Shown: positions 48,025 through 61,662 of the stretch, piece by piece | Numbering within the stretch: the first letter of the stretch is position 1 | How the letters are laid out: the number at the start of each line of letters is the position of its first letter | Source: Tragulus kanchil | Taxonomy: Eukaryota; Chordata; Mammalia; Artiodactyla; Tragulidae | Assembly (NCBI GenBank): GCA_022376925.1 | Contig: JAIOJX010000004.1 | Location: 123,777,123-123,841,122 of the forward strand | Direction of reading: 5' to 3' | Length of the DNA: 64,000 bases | Notes under the pieces: generated by a model | The model's database searches: none | Seen by the model: only the letters and a program-made list of their open reading frames with translations | What the model was told of the DNA's origin: nothing | Position numbers and translations under genes: made by a program

Positions 48025-50213
48025 GAATTTGTGCCTTTGGCTGAGTTACCCCTGTCTTTTCTCAATTAAATCCATAATAACAGGAATAGCTCTTTCTACC
48101 CTGTAACATACTGAACCTGGAGTCAAATCCTGGTTTAAACCTAACACGCTATAGTAATTCCAAAACTTTCCCTAGCCATCTCTTTGAGAAACATACAGAG
48201 GCAAACATAAGAATGTATTTTAGCTTGCCAAAGGTAAAGCAAGTTGGAAAAATCTTGAAACTCCTCATAACTTAGATGAAAAATTCCTGAAATACAGCCT
48301 TGTGCCACTAAAACTTCTAAATACCCAATTAGAGATGTTAACTATTGCAATTGAGTCAGAAGTAGTGGTTCCTAAAAATGAAATTGGAAATCTAATTGTT
48401 ATTGTTAAAACTAACTGTACTGTTAAAATCTGTTCAGTTTGTTGTGCTCAAAGGGGTATCAAAATATTACAGTGTTAAATTGCTTTAACTTTTTGTAATT
48501 TGAAGAATAATTTGGTTTTTTTCCATTCTGATATCCTAACAAACCTTAAATGACAAAATGTTACAAAGGTCAGGTCAAATCTAGCAGGTTTGGAGTATGA
48601 TGATAAATGAGCTATCTCCTGGCTGCCTGATGAGTGTGTGCATCTGTGAAAACTGTAACATGTGAATCTGTGAGATCACTGAACCCAATTCATGACTAAA
48701 TCTCAGGATCCCATCAACAGTAACTTTTGACCTATTGTTTCAAAATCTCTGCTTATATATTTCAGTGAAGGAGAGTTAATTTATGCCTCACGTGGGTCAT
48801 TATACTTTTGCAGAGCAGAGTAACCTTAATTAATTAATAAATATTGATAAAGTAAAATTTACTGCTCATTTATGTTGAGCTGAAATCTTCTTCCTGCTAG
48901 TTTCCATCATATAATCTTCACAAGAAAATAAATGGTTTATAGTTTTCAAAAATACAAGCAATGTTGACAATAGCGATAAGACAGCGGAGGACTGAGAGAA
49001 GGATTTCACCAGCTCCCCAACACAAGCACCAGAACTAATCAAGAAATAAAACAACACCAAGAAATCAGCCTCTAGATGACAACAGAAGTCCTCCCCGTTC
49101 TACCATGGACGGAGAGTTTCATGTGAATTTGTGCCTTTGGCTGAGTTACCCCTGTCTTTTCTCAATTAAATCCATAATAACAGGAATAGCTCTTTCTACC
49201 CTGTAACATACTGAACCTGGAGTCAAATCCTGGTTTAAACCTAACACGCTATAGTAATTCCAAAACTTTCCCTAGCCATCTCTTTGAGAAACATACAGAG
49301 GCAAACATAAGAATGTATTTTAGCTTGCCAAAGGTAAAGCAAGTTGGAAAAATCTTGAAACTCCTCATAACTTAGATGAAAAATTCCTGAAATACAGCCT
49401 TGTGCCACTAAAACTTCTAAATACCCAATTAGAGATGTTAACTATTGCAATTGAGTCAGAAGTAGTGGTTCCTAAAAATGAAATTGGAAATCTAATTGTT
49501 ATTGTTAAAACTAACTGTACTGTTAAAATCTGTTCAGTTTGTTGTGCTCAAAGGGGTATCAAAATATTACAGTGTTAAATTGCTTTAACTTTTTGTAATT
49601 TGAAGAATAATTTGGTTTTTTTCCATTCTGATATCCTAACAAACCTTAAATGACAAAATGTTACAAAGGTCAGGTCAAATCTAGCAGGTTTGGAGTATGA
49701 TGATAAATGAGCTATCTCCTGGCTGCCTGATGAGTGTGTGCATCTGTGAAAACTGTAACATGTGAATCTGTGAGATCACTGAACCCAATTCATGACTAAA
49801 TCTCAGGATCCCATCAACAGTAACTTTTGACCTATTGTTTCAAAATCTCTGCTTATATATTTCAGTGAAGGAGAGTTAATTTATGCCTCACGTGGGTCAT
49901 TATACTTTTGCAGAGCAGAGTAACCTTAATTAATTAATAAATATTGATAAAGTAAAATTTACTGCTCATTTATGTTGAGCTGAAATCTTCTTCCTGCTAG
50001 TTTCCATCATATAATCTTCACAAGAAAATAAATGGTTTATAGTTTTCAAAAATACAAGCAATGTTGACAATAGCGATAAGACAGCGGAGGACTGAGAGAA
50101 GGATTTCACCAGCTCCCCAACACAAGCACCAGAACTAATCAAGAAATAAAACAACACCAAGAAATCAGCCTCTAGATGACAACAGAAGTCCTCAGTTCTA
50201 CATGGGACGGAGA
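48025..50213 (+). repeat. Tandem duplication 15, unit 1,100 bp
   Basis: 48025-49124 repeats at 49125-50213. The last about 35 bases of the first copy (49090-49124) are a garbled version of 50190-50215: ctccccgttctaccatgg stands where the second copy has ctcagttctacatgg. Confidence 0.9.
48060..50080. other. Unique DNA upstream of the long L1
   Basis: No named repeat. The reverse frame at 49966-50340 spans the flank and L1 5' end and is probably chance. Confidence 0.4.
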
Positions 50214-51079
50214 GCAAACACCCCGAACTTTCCTCGAGCTCCCAGGGATCCCGGAACTCCCGTACCCCAGCTACCACACCTGACGAGGCGAAGAGAGCAC
50301 TGGGAATTGCACTGAGATGATAGAAAGCAACACTCAGCATGAGAATCTCGTCACAGTCAGTACTGTGACAGGGATGCCCGGAGCCAGGAGCTTTCTCTCT
50401 CTATGCTCTAACTGTAAAATTTTTTATATCTACTACTATCCTCTCTATAAATATTTCCTATCTTTCTGTCTCTAATGTTCTCTTCCATCTGGACTAAACT
50501 GTACTACATACTAATCTGTTACCTAACCCTACAAAATCCTTGCAACACGAATCTATTCCGTCTTATTACCTATACACTCTCCTCCTTCTCCCAACACATG
50601 TCTTAGTTAAAATTGCTTTCATTGCAATATGCCCAGCTGAGACCTTACTCTGGATCTGTTTTTCCAGCCAGTGTTTTAACTAATTTAGAGCTTAACAGTC
50701 AGGTACCAACTTTGATTGTGCCGTTTTCCAGAAAAAATTCCTATACTTTATCTCTTTAAGACTGTTCAGTTGTGTTCACTGGTGTGTATGTATGTATATT
50801 TTTTCATTATGTTAGAAAATATTTACATGATTTTATGACTGTCATCTACCAGGGATGCACCTTTTGTCCCTCATATGCCTATATTTGAACTAATACCACT
50901 GAACATCATAGCAAATCAGACATAGAGCCTACGCTACCTGGCCAGAGATCAAATCAAGGATCCTCGGAGTGGAAGCCCTGATTCCAAGACCCTACACTAT
51001 CAGAGAACAACCAACACTATAGATTATTCACCTGCAAACAAGACCCAACACCACCTAAGACACAAACCACACGGACACA

Positions 51080-52020
51080 CACAAAGAAACAAAAATTAAC
51101 ATAAAAATGAAAAGACAGAGAAACACGGCACAAATGAAGGAATAAATTAGAGAGACACAATTACAAATGATAGAGATGAGACAGACAAAAAGAATTCAGA
51201 AGAGCAATACTAGAGAGGATCCAAACCTCCAAAAACAGAATATTAGAGGAAACTAGTGCACTGAGAAGAGACATGCAAGAAATGAAAAATAAACAAACAG
51301 AGACAAACAACTCAATTTCTGAACTCAACAATACTATAGAAACAATACTCTCAACAGTAGAGTATCAGAGGCAGAAGAACGGATAGGTGAGCTGGAAGAC
51401 AGAATGGTGGAAATAACTGCTGAATAACAGAACAAAACACAAAGAATGAAAACTGAGGATAGCCTCACAGACCTATGGGACAATATCAAATGCAACAATA
51501 TTAGAATTATAGGAGTCCCAGAAGAAGAAGAGGGAAAGAAAGACAATGAAAAAAATTCTTGAAGAAATTATAGTTGAAAACTTTCCCAACATGGGAAAGG
51601 AAATAGTCAACCAAGTTCAAGAAGCACAAAGAGTTCCATATAGGATAAATCTTGGAAACACACCAAGGCACACTCTAATCAAGCTAACATAGACTAAACA
51701 GAAGGATAGAATACTTAAAGCAGCAAGGAACAAACAACAAATAACTTACAAAGGAAATCCCATACGTTTAACCACTCATCTATCAACAGAAATCCTGCAG
51801 GCCAGAAGAGAATGGCAGGACACATTTAAACGGCTAAAAGAGAATAACCTCCAACCAAGAATTCTCTACCCAGCAAGGATCTCATTCAGAATTGATGGAG
51901 AAGTCAAAAGCTTTACAGACAAGCAAAAGTTAAAAAGAATTTTGTACCACGAAACCAGTCTTACAACAGGTGTTAAAGGGCCTGATATAGCCAATAAATA
52001 CAACAGTAGGAGAAGTCCTT
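51080..52020 (+). pseudogene. L1 ORF1 remnant
   Basis: Purine-rich, highly lysine/glutamate-coding DNA typical of the ORF1 coiled coil (about 51100-51450). A C-terminal-domain-like segment follows near 51780-51930, where a forward frame reads ETLQARREW and LYPARISF, as in the nucleic-acid chaperone domain of ORF1p. Multiple in-frame stops (for example near 51420 and 51690) make it non-functional. Confidence 0.75.
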
Positions 52021-52047
52021 CCAATCAAACCCCAAACATCTAAGAAG

Positions 52048-55000
52048 ATGACAATGGGAACGTTTGTGTCAATAATTACTTTGAATGTAAATGGACTAAA
52101 TGCTCCAACCAAAAGACACAGACTGCCTGAATGGATTCAAAAGCAAGATCCATATATATACTGTTTACAAGAAAACCACTTCAGACCTAACGACACACAT
52201 AAACTAAAAGTGAGAGGATGGAAAAAGATATTCCATGCAACAAAAAAAAGCTGGAGTAGCAATCCTCATATCAGACAAAATAGACTTTAAAATAGAGACA
52301 AGGCAGGCCACTACAAAATGATCAAGGGGTCTATCCAAAAGGAAGACATAACAATCATAAATATCTATGCACCCAACACAGGAACACCCCAATACGTAAG
52401 ACAAACACTTTCAGACATAAAAGAAGAAATCAACAATAACACAGTCATAGTAGGAGACTTTAACACTCCTCTCACACTAATGAACAGATCATCAAAACAG
52501 AAAATTAATAAAGAAACACAAGCCTTAAATGACATACTAGAAGAGATAGTATCTTTGATATCATTGATATCTTTAGGATCTTACATCCAAAAGCAGAAGA
52601 ATACACTTCTCAAGTGTTCATGAAACATTCTCCAGGATAGACCACATCTTGGGCCACAAATCTAACCTCAATCAATTTAAGAAAACCGAAATTATATCAA
52701 CCATCTTCTCTGACCACAATGCAATGAGACTAGAAATCAACTGCAGGGAAAAAACCACTAAAAACACAAAAACATGGAGATTAAGGAATATATACCTAAA
52801 AAACAAACTGATTACCAAGCAAATCAAAGGAGAAATAAAAAAATTCCTAGAAGAAAATGACAATGACCACACAACAATGCAAAACCTACGGGATAGCGCA
52901 AAAGCAGTTCTAAAAGGGAAATTTATAGCAATAAAATCCTACCTCAAGAAACAAGAAAAGTATCAAACAGATGACCTAACCTATACTTAAAACAACTGGA
53001 TAAAGAAAAACAAAAACGCCCCAAAGTTAGCAGAAGAGAAATCATAAAGATCAGAGGAGAAATAAATGAAAAAGAAACGAAAGAAGCAATAGTAAAGATA
53101 AATGAAACGAAAAGCTGCTTCTCTGAAAAGGTAAACAAAATCGACAAACTGCCGGCGAGACTCATCAAGAAAAAAAGAGAGAAGAACCAGATCACCAAAA
53201 TCAAAAATGAAAAAGGAGAGGGTACAACAGATAATGCAGAAATCCAAAGGATTCTAAGAGACTATTACGAACAACTCTATGGCAACAAACTGGACAACCT
53301 GGAAGAAATGGACAGTCTCTTGGAGAAGATTAATCTCTCAAGACTGAACCAGGAAGAAATAGAAACTATGAACCACCCAATCAAAAGCTCAGAAATTGAA
53401 TTTGTGATCAAAAATCTACTCCAAAATAAAAGCCCAGGGCCAGATGGCTTCACAGGTGAATTCTACTAAACATTTAAAGAAGAGATAATGCCTGTCCTTC
53501 TAAAACACTTCTAAAAAATTGCATAGATAGGAACACTTCCAAACACATTCTACAAGGCCGCCATCACCCTGATACCTAAGCCAGGCAAAGACAACACAAA
53601 AAAACAAAATTATAGACCAATTTCACTGATGAGTTTAGACACCAAAATCTGCAAGAAAATCCTAACAAACAGAATTCAACTACACATCAAAGAACTCATA
53701 CATCATGACCAAGTTGGGTTCATCCCAAGCATGCAAGGATTCTTCAATATCTGCAAATCAATCAATGTGATACACCACAGGAAAAAATTGAGAGACAAAA
53801 ATCACATGATAGTCTCAATAGATACAGAAAAAGCCTTGGACAAAATCCAACACCCATTTATGATAAAAATTCTTCAATAAATGGGCATAGAAGGAACCTA
53901 CTTCAGCATAATGAAAGCCATATATGAGAAGCCCACAGTGAACATTATCTTCAATGGTGAAAACTGAAAACACTCCCTCTTTTAGACAGGGGTGTCCACT
54001 TTCACCTCTCTTCATATCTGGAAGTTCAGATAGCGCAAAAGCAGTTCTAAAAGGGAAATTTATAGCAATAAAATCCTACCTCAAGAAACAAGAAAAGTAT
54101 CAAACAGATGACCTAACCTATACTTAAAACAACTGGATAAAGAAAAACAAAAACGCCCCAAAGTTAGCAGAAGAGAAATCATAAAGATCAGAGGAGAAAT
54201 AAATGAAAAAGAAACGAAAGAAGCAATAGTAAAGATAAATGAAACGAAAAGCTGCTTCTCTGAAAAGGTAAACAAAATCGACAAACTGCCGGCGAGACTC
54301 ATCAAGAAAAAAAGAGAGAAGAACCAGATCACCAAAATCAAAAATGAAAAAGGAGAGGGTACAACAGATAATGCAGAAATCCAAAGGATTCTAAGAGACT
54401 ATTACGAACAACTCTATGGCAACAAACTGGACAACCTGGAAGAAATGGACAGTCTCTTGGAGAAGATTAATCTCTCAAGACTGAACCAGGAAGAAATAGA
54501 AACTATGAACCACCCAATCAAAAGCTCAGAAATTGAATTTGTGATCAAAAATCTACTCCAAAATAAAAGCCCAGGGCCAGATGGCTTCACAGGTGAATTC
54601 TACTAAACATTTAAAGAAGAGATAATGCCTGTCCTTCTAAAACACTTCTAAAAAATTGCATAGATAGGAACACTTCCAAACACATTCTACAAGGCCGCCA
54701 TCACCCTGATACCTAAGCCAGGCAAAGACAACACAAAAAAACAAAATTATAGACCAATTTCACTGATGAGTTTAGACACCAAAATCTGCAAGAAAATCCT
54801 AACAAACAGAATTCAACTACACATCAAAGAACTCATACATCATGACCAAGTTGGGTTCATCCCAAGCATGCAAGGATTCTTCAATATCTGCAAATCAATC
54901 AATGTGATACACCACAGGAAAAAATTGAGAGACAAAAATCACATGATAGTCTCAATAGATACAGAAAAAGCCTTGGACAAAATCCAACACCCATTTATGA

Positions 55001-57500
55001 TAAAAATTCTTCAATAAATGGGCATAGAAGGAACCTACTTCAGCATAATGAAAGCCATATATGAGAAGCCCACAGTGAACATTATCTTCAATGGTGAAAA
55101 ACTGAAAACACTCCCTCTAAGGTTGGGAATAAGACAGGGGTGTCCACTTTCACCTCTCTTATTCAACATAGTCCTGGAAGTTCTAGCAACAGTAATAAGG
55201 TAAGAGAAAGAAATAAAAGGAATCCAGATTGGAAAAGAGGTCTAACTCTATTTGCAGACGACATGATATTATACATAGAAAACCCCAAAGACACTATTAC
55301 AAAGCTACTAGAGCTAATCAATGAATTCAGCAAAGTCATGGGATACAAAATCAATACACAGAAATCACTGACATTCCTATACATAAACAACGAAAAATCA
55401 TTGCAACCAAAAGCATAAAATATCTAGGAATAAACCTACCCAAAGAAACAAAAGAACTGTACACTGAAAACTACAAGACACTAATGAGAGAAATTAAAGA
55501 AGACTTAAACCGATGGAGAGATATTCCATGTTCCTGGATCAGAAGAATCAGTATTGTGAAAATGACCATACTACCAAATATCATCTACAGATTCAATGCA
55601 ATTCCTATCAAACTACCAATGACAATATTCACCAAAGAATAATACAGTTCATATGGAAACACAAAAGACCTCGAATAGCCAAAGCAATCCTGAGGAAGAA
55701 GAATGGAGCTGGAGGGATCAGCCTCCCTAATTTCAGACTCTACTACAAAGCAACAGTCCTCAAGACAGTATGGTACTAGCACAAAAACAGAAATATAGAC
55801 CAATGGAACAAGATAGAGAACCCAGAGTTCTCACCTATGAGAGTACTCACCTATGAGTACCTTATTTTTGACAAAGGAGGCAAACATCTAAAATGGGACA
55901 AAGACAGCCTCTTCAACAAGTGGTGCTGGGAAAATTGGACAGCTACATGCAAAAAAAATGAAGTTGGAACATTCTCTGACAACATACACAAAGATCAACT
56001 CAAAATGGATTAAAGACCTAAATATAAGACCAGAAACCATCAAACTCTCAGAGGAGAATATAGGCAAAACACTCAAGGACATCAATCAATGCAAGATCTT
56101 CTATCACCCACCTGCTATAATAACAAAAATAAAAACAAAATAAGTAAGTGGGACCTAATGACACTTAAAAGCTTTTGCATAGCAAAAGAAACTACAAACA
56201 AGCTGAACAGACAACCCACAGAATGGGAGAATATCATTGCAAATGAAACAACAGACAAAGAATTAATCTCCAAAATCTACAAGCAACTCAGACAACTCAA
56301 CATCAGAAAAACGAACAACCCAATCCAAAAATGGGATAAGGACCTAAACAGACAGCTCTCCAAAGAGGACATACAGATGGCCAAAAACACATGAAATGAT
56401 GCTCAACCTTGCTTAAAATTAGAGAAATGCAAATCAAAACCACAATGAGATATCATCTCACACCCGTCAGAATGGCCATCATCAACAAATCGACAATATA
56501 TGCTGGAGAGGGTGAGGAGAAAAGGGAACATTCTTGCATTGCTGAGGGGAATGTAAATTGATACAGCTTCTGTGGAAGACAGTATGGAGATTCCTTCAAA
56601 AATGAAAAATAGAAGCACACGACCCAGCAATCCCACTCTTAGGCTTATACCCTGATGAAATCAAAACTAAAAGAAGCACTTGTAACCCAGTGTTCATTGC
56701 AGCTCTCTATAGAACATGCAAGCAACTTGCCATCAACGAATGAATGGATAAAAAATCTCTGGTACATATCCCAGAAAACAGTTCATATGGAAACACAAAA
56801 GACCTCGAATAGCCAGAGGGTACTCAGCCTCCCTAATTTCAGACTCTACTACAAAGCAACAGTCCTCAAGACAGTATGGTACTAGCACAAAAACAGAAAT
56901 ATAGACCAATGGAACAAGATAGAGAACCCAGAGTTCTCACCTATGAGAGTACTCACCTATGAGTACCTTATTTTTGACAAAGGAGGCAAACATCTAAAAT
57001 GGGACAAAGACAGCCTCTTCAACAAGTGGTGCTGGGAAAATTGGACAGCTACATGCAAAAAAAATGAAGTTGGAACATTCTCTGACAACATACACAAAGA
57101 TCAACTCAAAATGGATTAAAGACCTAAATATAAGACCAGAAACCATCAAACTCTCAGAGGAGAATATAGGCAAAACACTCAAGGACATCAATCAATGCAA
57201 GATCTTCTATCACCCACCTGCTATAATAACAAAAATAAAAACAAAATAAGTAAGTGGGACCTAATGACACTTAAAAGCTTTTGCATAGCAAAAGAAACTA
57301 CAAACAAGCTGAACAGACAACCCACAGAATGGGAGAATATCATTGCAAATGAAACAACAGACAAAGAATTAATCTCCAAAATCTACAAGCAACTCAGACA
57401 ACTCAACATCAGAAAAACGAACAACCCAATCCAAAAATGGGATAAGGACCTAAACAGACAGCTCTCCAAAGAGGACATACAGATGGCCAAAAACACATGA
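52048..57500 (+). pseudogene. L1 ORF2 remnant (endonuclease and reverse transcriptase)
   Basis: Starts with an endonuclease segment SIITLNVNGLNAPTKRHR (52066 onward) and YCLQENHFRP. The reverse transcriptase part shows [11 protein letters not shown] (about 55132-55164) and the catalytic FADD (55251-55262). The C-terminal region reads [20 protein letters not shown] and [20 protein letters not shown]. Stops and frameshifts separate these blocks. Two blocks appear twice because of duplications 16 and 17. In life ORF2p nicks DNA and reverse-transcribes L1 and SINE RNA; this copy cannot. Confidence 0.88.
52892..55190 (+). repeat. Tandem duplication 16, unit 1,137 bp
   Basis: 52894-54028 repeats at 54031-55190 inside L1 ORF2. 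The end of the first copy (53960-54028) is degraded: an A is lost in the A-run, the ctaaggttgggaataag portion shrinks to a few T, and attcaacatagtcctgg shrinks to catatctgg. The second copy keeps the L1-like version. Deletion-rich decay only at the junction points to an error-rich piece end. Confidence 0.92.
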
Positions 57501-57883
57501 AATGATGCTCAACCTTGCTTAAAATTAGAGAAATGCAAATCAAAACCACAATGAGATATCATCTCACACCCGTCAGAATGGCCATCATCAACAAATCGAC
57601 AATATATGCTGGAGAGGGTGAGGAGAAAAGGGAACATTCTTGCATTGCTGAGGGGAATGTAAATTGATACAGCTTCTGTGGAAGACAGTATGGAGATTCC
57701 TTCAAAAATGAAAAATAGAAGCACACGACCCAGCAATCCCACTCTTAGGCTTATACCCTGATGAAATCAAAACTAAAAGAAGCACTTGTAACCCAGTGTT
57801 CATTGCAGCTCTCTATAGAACATGCAAGCAACCTAGATGTCCATCAACGAATGAATGGATAAAAAAAATCTCTGGTACATATA
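55640..57883 (+). repeat. Tandem duplication 17, unit about 1,106 bp
   Basis: 55644-56770 repeats at about 56778-57883. Both sides of the junction are damaged. The first copy loses bases in caagcaacttgccatc (the second has caagcaacctagatgtccat). The second copy begins with a 28-base loss at agccagagggtactcagcc. Confidence 0.92.
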
Positions 57884-57959
57884 TACAATGGAGTACTTCT
57901 CAGCTGTAAAGAGAAATGCAGAAGAATCAGTCCTAATGAAGTGGATGGATCTAGAACCT

Positions 57960-58696
57960 ATTATAAAAAGTGAAGTAAGTCAAAAAGAGAAAGACAAGTA
58001 CAGTATACTAACACATATATATAGAATCTAGTAAGACTGTAATGGTAACACACACAATGAAGAGATGGAAAAATAGACATAGAGAACAGACATACAGACA
58101 TCCTGGGGAATGAAAAGTGGGTGGGAGGCATAGAGGGAGTAACATGGAAACCTATACTATCATATATTAAAAAGATAGCCAGGACTTCCCTGGTGGTCCA
58201 GTGGGTAAGGACACCGCCTTGCAGTGCAAGGAGTGCTGGTTCAATCCCTGGCCTGGGAAGATCCCAGGTGCCGCAAAGTGGCTGGACTGATGTGTCCAAT
58301 TACCAAGCCAGGGCTCTGGAGCGCCTGCGCCCAGAGCCAGTGCTCTGCGACAACAGAGGCCACCGCGATGGGAGGCCCACACGGGCCAAAGAACAAAGAT
58401 GGGTGAAAAATAGATAAATGAAAGACCAAGAGAAGTGGCCCGCCTGCCCCCTCCCTCCCCAACCCATCCCCTCCAATAAATAAATAAATAAATAAATAAA
58501 ATCTTAAAAAAAAAAAAAGATAGGCATTGTCATTGTGCTGCGGGAATAAGAGATCCTGCAGGGGCACTGTGCGATGGCCTGGAGGGGTGGAATTGGGGGC
58601 ACTGGGTGGGGGGGTGGTGCCAGGGATATGCATATGACTGATCTGGGAACATACATGTCTGTGAACAACAAAACTCTGTAAAAATTTTTAAAAAAT
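57960..58696 (+). mobile_element. L1 3' UTR
   Basis: Follows the ORF2 end: gtgaagtaagtcaaaaagag, then ggagtaacatggaaacctat. After the nested SINE comes cattgtcattgtgctgcggg and ctgggaacatacatgtctgt, then an A-rich end at 58678-58696. Same 3' UTR type as the L1 at 901-2310. Confidence 0.88.
58169..58525 (+). mobile_element. CHR-type SINE nested in the L1 3' UTR
   Basis: Body about 58182-58514: head acttccctggtggtccagtg, B-box-like ggttcaatccc, tail (AATA)n-ATCTTAAAA. Flanks aaaaagatagcca and aaaaagataggca form a target-site duplication with one mismatch. This places the SINE insertion after the L1. Confidence 0.9.
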
Positions 58697-58700
58697 AAGT

Positions 58701-61662
58701 TGTGTTTGGTTCTTCTGCTTAAACATCTAACAGACGTGCTTAATTTTCATATAATTCCTGGGCATCACAGAATTCCATTAAAAGCAATGCTAGATGCTGG
58801 CAGTATGGCGATGCTTCTCAAAGCTAGAGAGTGATAAATTTTGGCAATATGTGTGGTGCTTGGAAGCGTAGTACCTGGGGCAGGGACACCCTATTTAGAA
58901 TCCCAACTTAATCCTTTACATATGCTCTGATAAGTCTGCCTCATTGTGCTTCAGTAAAATAGAGTTATTACGATATATCCCATAGTGTTGAGAGGATCAA
59001 AAGAGTGATCTCTAAAATATTTAGACCAACACCTTGCTTATAAAAATAATACTTTGGCTCGATATGAGGGAAAATGGTAACAATCAAAAAAGAAGAGTGG
59101 ATTTCCTGGTCCAAATAGAAATTTGAACAGAAGTGGGATATCTGCTCTTTAGGACTGACTGTGGAACCCTGCATTAGTACCTGTTTGAATTAAGATGAAT
59201 TAAGTCATCTCCCAAATTTAAGACCTAATCTAACTATACTTAATTCAAGGTAAATCATGGAAGATAAGACTTATAACACTTGCCCTGTGACATTTTAAAA
59301 TATCTAAAAACTGGCAGCAATGACACCTTACATAGCTTTAGTTCCACTCTGAGCTTTAGGGCTTCTTTATTTAAATTTGGTGACCATTCAGACATTGGAA
59401 AACCCCTCTTGAGAGGAAAAATGGCTTGCAATCGAAGAGGCACAATGTACGAACTTAAGGTAGCTCATGTTGCCTTCCGGTAGGAATAGCAAATGGCCAC
59501 ATCTGTTTGTACCAGCAGGGCTGGCAGCTATGGAATTGAATGTTTTGAAACAAAGCGTCGTTTCTTTAAGCATCTTCTATAATTTATCAGCTTTGCCACT
59601 GAATCTGGCTTTTTTTCTTTCTGAGAATACAAAAACAGCAATAATAGTATTCATAAAAGGTATTCTAAATGGTTCTTTTTCCCCCCGTGCAGCTTTGGTA
59701 GGATCTGTGGACATCTTTCAATAACCTGTCTAGAGCTCTCTGTATTTTCAGCTAATTCAGCCCTCCCACACAGGGTCCTGGGAGTGTCATCAGGCTGATT
59801 TCTTTCCCTTGCAACTGCATTTCCAAATGATTCCATCTATTCACTGGATTCCACAAGTGACTTCTGATTTCTCAGGTTTGGAAATAGGCCTCCCATGAGA
59901 TAATGAAAGCTCCCATGGCTGGCTGCAAGGTTCCCTTGTAACAGTGAATTCTTAAGACTCTAAAATATTCTTCATCATTTGGCATAGCAGACAGTCTACA
60001 GAAGACTGTTTTTCTAGTCAGCAGAACAGGTTGTTTCAGCACAAGAAGGAGCTGTGGTCTGCACTTGGGCATGAAGTTTATTTTTCATTTGCTACTGAGA
60101 GATCAGTTAGTACTCGAATGGGAATTAAAAGTTAAATCCTGTAGCTTTTCTATTGAATTCCCAGTCAGTAGTCTTTTCTGGTGAAAGATATTACAAATTA
60201 GGAACACGTACTTAATTTTATATCATTTATTTTCTTCTCTCATGCCTGTCAAGACAGAGCTTTAAAACTTATCAATTAAGATGAATTAAGTCATCTCCCA
60301 AATTTAAGACCTAATCTAACTATACTTAATTCAAGGTAAATCATGGAAGATAAGACTTATAACACTTGCCCTGTGACATTTTAAAATATCTAAAAACTGG
60401 CAGCAATGACACCTTACATAGCTTTAGTTCCACTCTGAGCTTTAGGGCTTCTTTATTTAAATTTGGTGACCATTCAGACATTGGAAAACCCCTCTTGAGA
60501 GGAAAAATGGCTTGCAATCGAAGAGGCACAATGTACGAACTTAAGGTAGCTCATGTTGCCTTCCGGTAGGAATAGCAAATGGCCACATCTGTTTGTACCA
60601 GCAGGGCTGGCAGCTATGGAATTGAATGTTTTGAAACAAAGCGTCGTTTCTTTAAGCATCTTCTATAATTTATCAGCTTTGCCACTGAATCTGGCTTTTT
60701 TTCTTTCTGAGAATACAAAAACAGCAATAATAGTATTCATAAAAGGTATTCTAAATGGTTCTTTTTCCCCCCGTGCAGCTTTGGTAGGATCTGTGGACAT
60801 CTTTCAATAACCTGTCTAGAGCTCTCTGTATTTTCAGCTAATTCAGCCCTCCCACACAGGGTCCTGGGAGTGTCATCAGGCTGATTTCTTTCCCTTGCAA
60901 CTGCATTTCCAAATGATTCCATCTATTCACTGGATTCCACAAGTGACTTCTGATTTCTCAGGTTTGGAAATAGGCCTCCCATGAGATAATGAAAGCTCCC
61001 ATGGCTGGCTGCAAGGTTCCCTTGTAACAGTGAATTCTTAAGACTCTAAAATATTCTTCATCATTTGGCATAGCAGACAGTCTACAGAAGACTGTTTTTC
61101 TAGTCAGCAGAACAGGTTGTTTCAGCACAAGAAGGAGCTGTGGTCTGCACTTGGGCATGAAGTTTATTTTTCATTTGCTACTGAGAGATCAGTTAGTACT
61201 CGAATGGGAATTAAAAGTTAAATCCTGTAGCTTTTCTATTGAATTCCCAGTCAGTAGTCTTTTCTGGTGAAAGATATTACAAATTAGGAACACGTACTTA
61301 ATTTTATATCATTTATTTTCTTCTCTCATGCCTGTCAAGACAGAGCTTTAAAACTTATCAATTGTATGGATATGATTAAAGGTGATACAAATGGCAACAG
61401 CTCCACATTACTACCTCTTCTTAGAAACCAGAGAGGACAGCAAACTGCAGCAAACCAACCTCAGTTTCTAGGCAAAATGAAGTTCATCTGAAGTCTTCCT
61501 CCAAATGGCTACAGTTAGCAGAATAAGGAGGAAGAAATGCTGGTGATCCCCATAGCTATGTCCCCTTAGAATCACTGCTGCAATTTATATTCACCAAAGG
61601 GCACTCAAGGTCACTACATGGGGTCCTGTTTTAAACAGGACCAATATTTAAAATGTCAAGAT
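58701..61662. other. Unannotated DNA including duplication 18
   Basis: No repeat family recognised. Several 60-85 codon frames on both strands show no domain. The base composition is more balanced than in neighbouring stretches, so a conserved non-coding element is possible but not shown. Confidence 0.4.
59188..61363 (+). repeat. Tandem duplication 18, unit 1,086 bp
   Basis: 59188-60273 repeats at 60274-61363 with constant offset 1,086 and no differences that I noticed. The junction reads aaacttatcaatt then aagatgaatt. Confidence 0.93.

Larger units (their letters stand above)
45737..48059 (+). repeat. Tandem duplication 14, unit about 1,162 bp
   Basis: 45737-46897 repeats at about 46899-48059. 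The (TA)n run inside is 4 bp longer in the second copy. Small change cacgggagagagcc against cacggagagagcc at the start. Confidence 0.9.
50200..58700 (+). mobile_element. Near full-length L1 retrotransposon, decayed, with two duplications and a nested SINE
   Basis: A GC-rich 5' UTR-like segment begins about 50200, possibly nearer 50080. Then come ORF1 and ORF2 remnants, a 3' UTR and an A-rich end near 58696. Gross length is 8.5 kb. Removing duplications 16 and 17 (1,137 and 1,106 bp) and the nested SINE (about 340 bp) gives about 5.9 kb, the normal size for mammalian L1. Frameshifts and stops break both ORFs, so it is not active. I found no convincing target-site duplication. Confidence 0.9.
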
